Of a stretch of 8,846 bases of DNA, positions 6,201 to 8,846 are shown in pieces. The number at the start of each line of letters is the position of its first letter. Within the stretch, counting starts at the first letter, position 1. The stretch is from contig JAJXYI010000249.1 of assembly GCA_021780625.1 (NCBI GenBank), forward strand, positions 1 to 8,846, written 5' to 3'. Origin of the DNA: a bacterium. Its GTDB lineage: Bacteria > Verrucomicrobiota > Verrucomicrobiae > Opitutales > Opitutaceae. The notes beneath the pieces are model-generated. The model was not told the origin of the DNA, did no database searches, and saw nothing but the letters and a program-made list of their open reading frames with translations. The position numbers and the translations under genes were made by a program.

Positions 6201-6228
6201 CTGCTGCGAATGGAGGGATTCGGAGCAG
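6201..6228 (-). terminator. Strong hairpin just after the PRC/CBS gene
   Basis: CTGCTGCGAAT (6201-6211) pairs with ATTCGGAGCAG (6218-6228) over 11 positions with one G-G mismatch and a 6-base loop. It begins 8 bases beyond the stop codon of the minus-strand gene, the usual place for a terminator or 3'-end stabiliser. No U-tract follows on the minus strand. Confidence 0.5.
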
Positions 6229-6236
6229 CCGTGGGG

Positions 6237-7277
6237 TCAGCGGAGGAAATCCGACCGGTTCAGGGCACCGACGAGGCGGCCTTTTGCATCGACGACGGGC
6301 AGGATGCGCAGGGCGGAGTGCTTGAAAATGTCGGCGACCTCGGATTGGGGTGCGTCGTCCTTCACCGAGTGTGCGGCGGCGACCATGGCAGACTCGACCC
6401 GGGCGTCCTGGGAGGAGAGGGCGAGCACGCTGAGATCGGCGACGCCGCGCAGGTTGCGATCCGTATCGATCACGAACACGGAGGACACGGCATCGGGGTG
6501 GAGACTGGAAGCGCGCAGGGATGTGAAGAGATCGGCCATGCGGATATCTCCGGCGACGGCGATGAACTTCTGGGAGACCGGGAGCTTGGCGGGAACGATG
6601 CCGGCGGCGGTGTCCTGATCCTGGTGCTTGAGCTCCTCAAGGGCGGCGGCGAGATCGTCACCGGGGAGAAATTTGGTCGTCTTGCGGGTGACCGAGAGCA
6701 TCACGGTGTCGGTGGACGAATCCTCGACGGAGAGGGGGCGGAAGATGCGCCAGGAGATGAGTTCGTCGGGGGTGGGGCCCTTGCGGCCGAAGCCGAGCCA
6801 TGCGAGCGGATGTTTCCGGGAGGTGTCGACATGGACGAGGAGCATGCGCCCCTTGGACTCGAGCAGATGGAGATCGTTGACCTCCTTGGTGCGGCGGCCG
6901 TCGATGTCGAGAATGGTCTGTCCCATCAGATGTTCATTGAGCAGGAGCCAGCCAGGCTGGTCCTCGTAGGGACGGAACGGTGGATCGTCGGGCTGGAGTG
7001 CGACGAGGACGATGCCAGGTGAGACGCGGACGACGCGGTCCCAGGGAAGGAATTCGTGGGGTTTGCCCCAGCCGTGATCGATCAGCAGGCCGACGACCTG
7101 GGGATAGGGCGAGGCGATCTTCACGATCAGATCCTTCACGTGCCCGAGGGGCTTGCCATCGGGGGTGGCGGAGACGGGACACTTCAAAACCTCGGAAAGG
7201 TAATAAAAGCGGTAGTCAGGGGTTTCCCCCACCACATTGGCGATGGACTTGGACAGTTTGGTCGTGGGTGCTGTCAT
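6237..7277 (-). CDS. Soluble PRC-barrel and CBS-domain protein, possible regulator of the adjacent P-type ATPase
   Basis: The 346-residue protein has no signal peptide or membrane segment. Residues ~24-95 look like a PRC barrel (FYYLSEVLKCPV, then GKPLGHVKDLIV and VVGLLIDHG). Residues ~110-165 look like a second, more diverged one (LMGQTILDIDGRRTKEVNDL). Residues ~200-260 are Leu-rich (DDLAAALEELKHQD) and recall the helical N domain of MgtE. The end is a CBS pair, with FVIDTDRNLRGVADLSVL (268-285) and a complete second copy SVKDDAPQSEVADIF...ILPVVDAKGRLVGALNRSDFL (304-345). The arrangement resembles the cytosolic regulatory part of the Mg transporter MgtE without its membrane domain. CBS pairs usually bind adenine nucleotides or metal. 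It starts 71 bases after the ATPase gene stop on the same strand, with GAGG 8 bases before ATG, so co-transcription is likely. Regulation of the pump is inferred from context only. Confidence 0.8.
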   Translation of the reverse strand: MTAPTTKLSKSIANVVGETPDYRFYYLSEVLKCPVSATPDGKPLGHVKDLIVKIASPYPQVVGLLIDHGWGKPHEFLPWDRVVRVSPGIVLVALQPDDPPFRPYEDQPGWLLLNEHLMGQTILDIDGRRTKEVNDLHLLESKGRMLLVHVDTSRKHPLAWLGFGRKGPTPDELISWRIFRPLSVEDSSTDTVMLSVTRKTTKFLPGDDLAAALEELKHQDQDTAAGIVPAKLPVSQKFIAVAGDIRMADLFTSLRASSLHPDAVSSVFVIDTDRNLRGVADLSVLALSSQDARVESAMVAAAHSVKDDAPQSEVADIFKHSALRILPVVDAKGRLVGALNRSDFLR

Positions 7278-7285
7278 CGGAATAA

Positions 7286-7289
7286 CCTC
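7286..7289 (-). promoter_or_regulatory. Ribosome binding site of the PRC/CBS gene
   Basis: On the minus strand the sequence reads GAGG, then 8 bases, then the ATG at 7277. This supports that start. The rest of the 71-base gap to the ATPase stop shows no hairpin or promoter that I can defend. Confidence 0.55.
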
Positions 7290-7348
7290 ATGTTCTTAAA
7301 CCTGGGAAAGGAGAATGGCAATGCGTGGGATGGGCGTTGGGCCTGGGC

Positions 7349-8846
7349 TCAACGTTTGGGAGTCTTGAAACCCCAGAGCATGCGCAGGGGGGAGAGCTTG
7401 CGGAGGAGGCGTTCGACCTCGTTGCTGGGCTCGGAGGGGGCGGCGCGCTGGGCGGCGAAGACGGCGACCTTGACGTAATCGTTGAGGAAGGTGGAGAGGA
7501 CGAGGCCGCCGATCAGCACCCACAACAGGGAGACGGGCAGTGGGGACACGATCCAGCCGAAGGTGAGCATCAGGAACACGACGATCGAATCGATGATCAT
7601 GGCCCAGAGCAGGGGCTTGCTGGGGGTGGATTCCCAGAGATGGCCCCGTTCGCGGATCAGGAAGACGGTGCAGACGTTGGAGAAGAACAGGAGGGCGAAG
7701 CCGAAACTATGGAGCTGGCCTGCCTGGGCGGTGATGTGGAAATAGTGATCGGCGATGTAGAACAGGCCCAGGGACTCGATGACGGCGAGGACGCCGAGGA
7801 TGATGCCGATGGAGACCAGGCCGGAGATTTCGAACACCTCGGGTTCCTTGCTCCACTTCACGTGATCGGTCGAGAACGAGATGGTGACGAAATCGAGGAT
7901 GAACAGCAGCAGGGCCATCTCGAGGGCGGTGACCATGTATCGGCCGGTAATGAGATAGGCGATACAGATGAAGACGACGGTCTGGAACGTCTTCACGATC
8001 TTGTTGAGGATCCAGTTGAGGACGCGCTGATGGATGATGCGCCCCATCTTGATCAGATTGACGATATTGCCGAGGCCCTCCTCGGTGAGGACGACGCTGG
8101 CGGCCTTCTTGGCGATATCGGTGGCGTTGCTGACGGCGATGCCGACCTCGGCCTGCTTGAGGGCGCCGGCGTCGTTCACGCCGTCGCCGGTCATGCCGAC
8201 GATTTCGCCCTGCTTCTGGAGGGTTTTCACGATGAGGAACTTGTCCTCGGGAAGGACCTCGCCGAAGCCGTCGGCGTTGCTGACAATCTCGTAGGCCTTG
8301 GGGTCGTTGGTCTTGATGGCCTCGCGGATGATCTCGGGGGCCATGACGTTTTCGCCGATGCCGACCTCGCGGGCGATTTCGCGGGCGATGGGCTTGGCGT
8401 CGCCGGTGAGCATCTTGATCTTCACGCCGAGATCGCGGAGCTCGCGGATGAACTGCTTGGAGGTGGGGCGCGGGGGATCGTAGAGGGCGGCGATGCCGAC
8501 GAAGCGGGGCGGGCCGTTTTCGGCGATGGCGACAGCGATGGCGCGGAAGCCCTTTTCGGCCCAGGCGTTGATGGCCTGGGCGAAGGACTGTTCCTCGTCG
8601 GGGCTGAGGGCGCACATGGCCTTGACGACCGGGTAGGCGCCCTTGGTGACCCTGAGGTGGCGGCCCTGATACTCGATGGTGGCCTCGGTTTTCCGGGTGC
8701 TGGGGTCGAAGGGGATGAATTCGGTCTGCTCGTATCCGGCGAGGTCGACCTTGCGGTCGCGGGCCTTGTGGATGAAGGCGAGATCGATGGGGTCCTTGTT
8801 GGCCTCGAGACTGGCGAGGGTGCCCCAGCGGTAGAGATCGTCCTCG
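7349..8846 (-). CDS. P-type ATPase, probable plasma-membrane H+-ATPase (P3A) type, N-terminal part outside window
   Basis: The frame is open to the window edge, so the ATG at 8617 is internal; 498 C-terminal residues are visible (numbered from base 8845). Seen in order: LASLEANKDPID (10-21) and FIPFDPSTRKTEA (44-56) of the nucleotide-binding domain, KGAY (69-72) at the KGAP site, KMLTGDA (144-150), MTGDGVNDAGALKQAEVGIAVS (218-239, hinge region) and DIAKKAASVVLTEEGL (243-258). About six membrane segments follow (~283-301, 308-324, 343-365, 379-397, 413-433, 438-456). LLFILDFVTISFSTDHV (313-329) places an Asp (D318) where P3A pumps carry the proton-binding Asp of M6. The DKTGT phosphorylation site would lie outside the window. 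FDP..KTE and the M6 Asp favour an H+ pump, but Ca/Mg-type P-ATPases cannot be fully excluded. The usual Pro of NDAPALK is Gly here (codon 8167-8165, GGC). The gene precedes the PRC/CBS gene, probably in one transcript. Confidence 0.9.
   Translation of the reverse strand, partial: EDDLYRWGTLASLEANKDPIDLAFIHKARDRKVDLAGYEQTEFIPFDPSTRKTEATIEYQGRHLRVTKGAYPVVKAMCALSPDEEQSFAQAINAWAEKGFRAIAVAIAENGPPRFVGIAALYDPPRPTSKQFIRELRDLGVKIKMLTGDAKPIAREIAREVGIGENVMAPEIIREAIKTNDPKAYEIVSNADGFGEVLPEDKFLIVKTLQKQGEIVGMTGDGVNDAGALKQAEVGIAVSNATDIAKKAASVVLTEEGLGNIVNLIKMGRIIHQRVLNWILNKIVKTFQTVVFICIAYLITGRYMVTALEMALLLFILDFVTISFSTDHVKWSKEPEVFEISGLVSIGIILGVLAVIESLGLFYIADHYFHITAQAGQLHSFGFALLFFSNVCTVFLIRERGHLWESTPSKPLLWAMIIDSIVVFLMLTFGWIVSPLPVSLLWVLIGGLVLSTFLNDYVKVAVFAAQRAAPSEPSNEVERLLRKLSPLRMLWGFKTPKR

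Larger units (their letters stand above)
5859..6236. other. Convergent intergenic region, no gene seen
   Basis: This 378-base stretch lies between thiD (plus) and the PRC/CBS gene (minus), both pointing into it. No open frame here has a family signature. It holds three hairpin candidates (5885-5918, 6082-6100, 6201-6228) and a decayed type-1 repeat (5929-5946, GTCACAGAAGGCACAGGG). The AATTGAACC just before the latter also occurs at the start of the type-1 repeat near 2092. Confidence 0.6.

Noticed and set aside
6210..7022. Plus-strand open frame of 270 codons antisense to the PRC/CBS gene
   Set aside because: It is Gly/Glu-rich without domains, and the opposite strand encodes clear PRC and CBS motifs with a ribosome binding site.

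Overview
The window looks like bacterial chromosome of high GC content. It holds most of a thiamin (vitamin B1) biosynthesis cluster on the plus strand, facing a two-gene ion-transport locus on the minus strand. The ThiE, TenI-like and ThiH proteins recall those of Bacteroidetes-type thi clusters. The GC-rich DNA and the abundant CACAGAG / GGCCACGAAAAACAC / AACAGGGATGGAGGGGATG intergenic repeats suggest Verrucomicrobiota or a related phylum. That assignment is an inference from style, not from a marker gene.

Plus strand, bases 2-5858: the 3' part of a TenI-like gene, then thiE, thiG (ATGA overlap with thiE), thiH, a ThiF/MoeB-rhodanese fusion gene and thiD. Together they cover the thiazole branch and the joining step. 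The ThiF-like protein would activate and sulfurate the carrier ThiS. ThiH makes dehydroglycine from tyrosine. ThiG closes the thiazole ring, and a TenI-like enzyme may aromatise it. ThiD phosphorylates the pyrimidine HMP to HMP-PP, and ThiE couples the two rings to thiamin phosphate. No thiS or thiC is visible; both may lie upstream of base 1, where the first gene is cut.

The most unusual structure is in the spacers of this cluster (500-637, 2074-2263, 3422-3669, 4786-5039). Each carries one or more imperfect inverted repeats, from three distinct families that occur as pairs, solo arms and nested copies. They start at or just after stop codons and end 12-68 bases before the next start codon, and none of the genes that follow has a clear Shine-Dalgarno sequence. 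Only the overlapping thiE-thiG junction has no repeat.

Bases 5859-6236 separate the convergent gene sets. I see no gene there, but there are three hairpins and one decayed repeat copy.

Minus strand, bases 8846-6237: the C-terminal ~500 residues of a P-type ATPase, probably a plasma-membrane H+-ATPase (P3A) type, followed after 71 bases by a soluble protein with PRC-barrel and CBS domains. The second protein may act as a regulator or sensor for the pump.
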